Shown here one piece after another: positions 33,583 to 34,141 of a stretch of DNA of 34,141 nt (within the stretch, counting starts at the first letter, position 1; every line of letters starts with the position of its first letter). The position numbers were made by a program, and so were the translations under genes. Location: NCBI GenBank assembly GCA_021738245.1, contig JAIPCJ010000030.1:1-34141 (forward strand), given 5' to 3'. Origin of the DNA: Methylotenera sp. (GTDB lineage: Bacteria; Pseudomonadota; Gammaproteobacteria; Burkholderiales; Burkholderiaceae_C). The notes below the pieces were generated by a model. It saw only the letters and a program-made list of their open reading frames with translations, had not been told where the DNA came from and searched no databases.

Positions 33583-34129
33583 TCAACCCGGGGTGACCTT
33601 GTGTTTGTACTTACCCGGCCCGCCAGGCGGGTTGATGCGCTCCAGCACGCCCTTCACCAGGTCTGCCTGCGACTGTGCAGCGGCGTTCGCAGCGGCGAGA
33701 AGGAGCTCCAGCTCGCTGTTGCGCTGCTCCAGCGCCGCAGCACGAAGCTGGAGGGCTTCGTACTGTTGGCCAGCCTGTCGAGCTTGGCTGCGCAAATCCT
33801 CGACCAACTGATTTTGAACGGCCAGACGCTCGGCTGACGTCTTGAGTTCTCGCAGCTGCTCGTCCACCTGGCGGCGTTCCGCGCGCGCTGCTGTGAGCAG
33901 GGCCAAAGCGTCGACCTTTTCCTGGAGTGCGGCCCGGAGTTCAGTTTGCTTTGCCGTCAAGGCCTCCGTGGCCGTCGCCAGCTCGCGCTGCAGGTACTGC
34001 AACGTGAGCGTCCAGCCGTCCCATCTTGAACAGCGCTGATGCACCCGTGACGATAGTGCCCACCAATACGAACAGGTGGGCACCTATGCAACCCAGATCC
34101 CAGAGGCGCGTGCACAGCGCCGAGTTCAA
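33583..34129 (-). pseudogene. membrane-anchored coiled-coil protein broken by a frameshift
   Basis: Two overlapping frames appear to be one gene. The N-terminal frame (from TTG 34129, also open to the window edge) encodes a membrane helix AHLFVLVGTIVTGASALF. The C-terminal frame, one base off, encodes a long coiled coil (about residues 30-140 of its frame, e.g. LTAKQTELRAALQEKVDAL). Removing one base from the CCC at 34020-34022 joins them smoothly into ...ALFKM-DGWTLTLQYLQ.... Either the gene is disabled, the base is a sequencing error, or the coiled-coil part starts internally. The nominal GTG start at 34083 reads the membrane-helix DNA out of frame and is unlikely. Function unknown. Confidence 0.55.
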
Positions 34130-34141
34130 GGCACAAGTTCT

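Noticed and set aside
33169-33837. 222-codon plus-strand frame at the right edge
   Set aside because: Ser/Arg/Ala-rich composition typical of antisense; the minus strand carries the ordered helical and coiled-coil frames.
1-34141. tRNA, rRNA, prophage structural genes or replication origin
   Set aside because: I found no cloverleaf, rRNA segment, phage capsid/tail gene, or DnaA-box cluster by reading both strands.

Overview
The base composition, the gene content and the close homologies of the recognisable proteins suggest a high-GC betaproteobacterium, probably of the order Burkholderiales (Leptothrix/Rubrivivax/Roseateles-like). This is inferred from protein families, because the window has no rRNA or tRNA. 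Genes are dense and many neighbours overlap by 1-7 bases, so most of the window is organised in tight operons.

Layout. (1) 1-8.7 kb is chromosomal background: the tail of a KDPG aldolase gene, a hotdog thioesterase, a small LuxR-centred quorum-sensing-like locus with two lux-box-like sites and an unlisted 18-residue peptide gene, a CatA-like acyltransferase, a DUF2235 alpha/beta hydrolase with a membrane tail, exonuclease III, and a stand-alone flavoprotein disulfide reductase. (2) 7.7-19.0 kb, minus strand, is one long operon for galactose-type sugars. In transcription order it reads dgoD, dgoK, dgoA, a secreted GH35 beta-galactosidase, an SMP-30 lactonase, an AraFGH-type ABC importer, an SDR sugar dehydrogenase and a GbpR-like LysR regulator. 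It encodes every step of the oxidative (De Ley-Doudoroff) route from beta-galactoside to pyruvate and glyceraldehyde 3-phosphate. (3) 19.1-19.4 kb holds a 32-residue small protein gene with its own palindrome-flanked promoter and terminator. (4) 19.5-22 kb is a divergent sulfane-sulfur module: a FisR-like sigma-54 activator with the three sensor cysteines facing a persulfide dioxygenase-type metallo-beta-lactamase fold gene that has a sigma-54 promoter. A candidate structured sRNA follows. (5) 22.3-24.8 kb holds a ferredoxin-fused FAD oxidoreductase and a CcmI-like cytochrome c biogenesis protein.

(6) 25.1-33.2 kb is an inserted island bounded by about 100-bp inverted repeats of matching internal architecture. 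Its cargo is a five-gene operon: a calcineurin-like phosphoesterase with a helical C-terminal adaptor, an all-helical protein, two different P-loop GTPases and a large GTPase-associated protein. This matches the predicted GTPase-centred conflict (defence-like) systems with double GTPases, GASH and GAP1 components. Two unrecognised genes lie on the opposite strand. No recombinase is encoded inside. (7) The right edge holds two more unrecognised genes; one is broken by an apparent one-base frameshift separating a membrane anchor from its coiled coil.

The items most worth following are the GTPase/phosphoesterase island and its ends, the LuxR locus with its peptide and alpha-CTD-like gene, and the 32-residue gene with its operator-like promoter.
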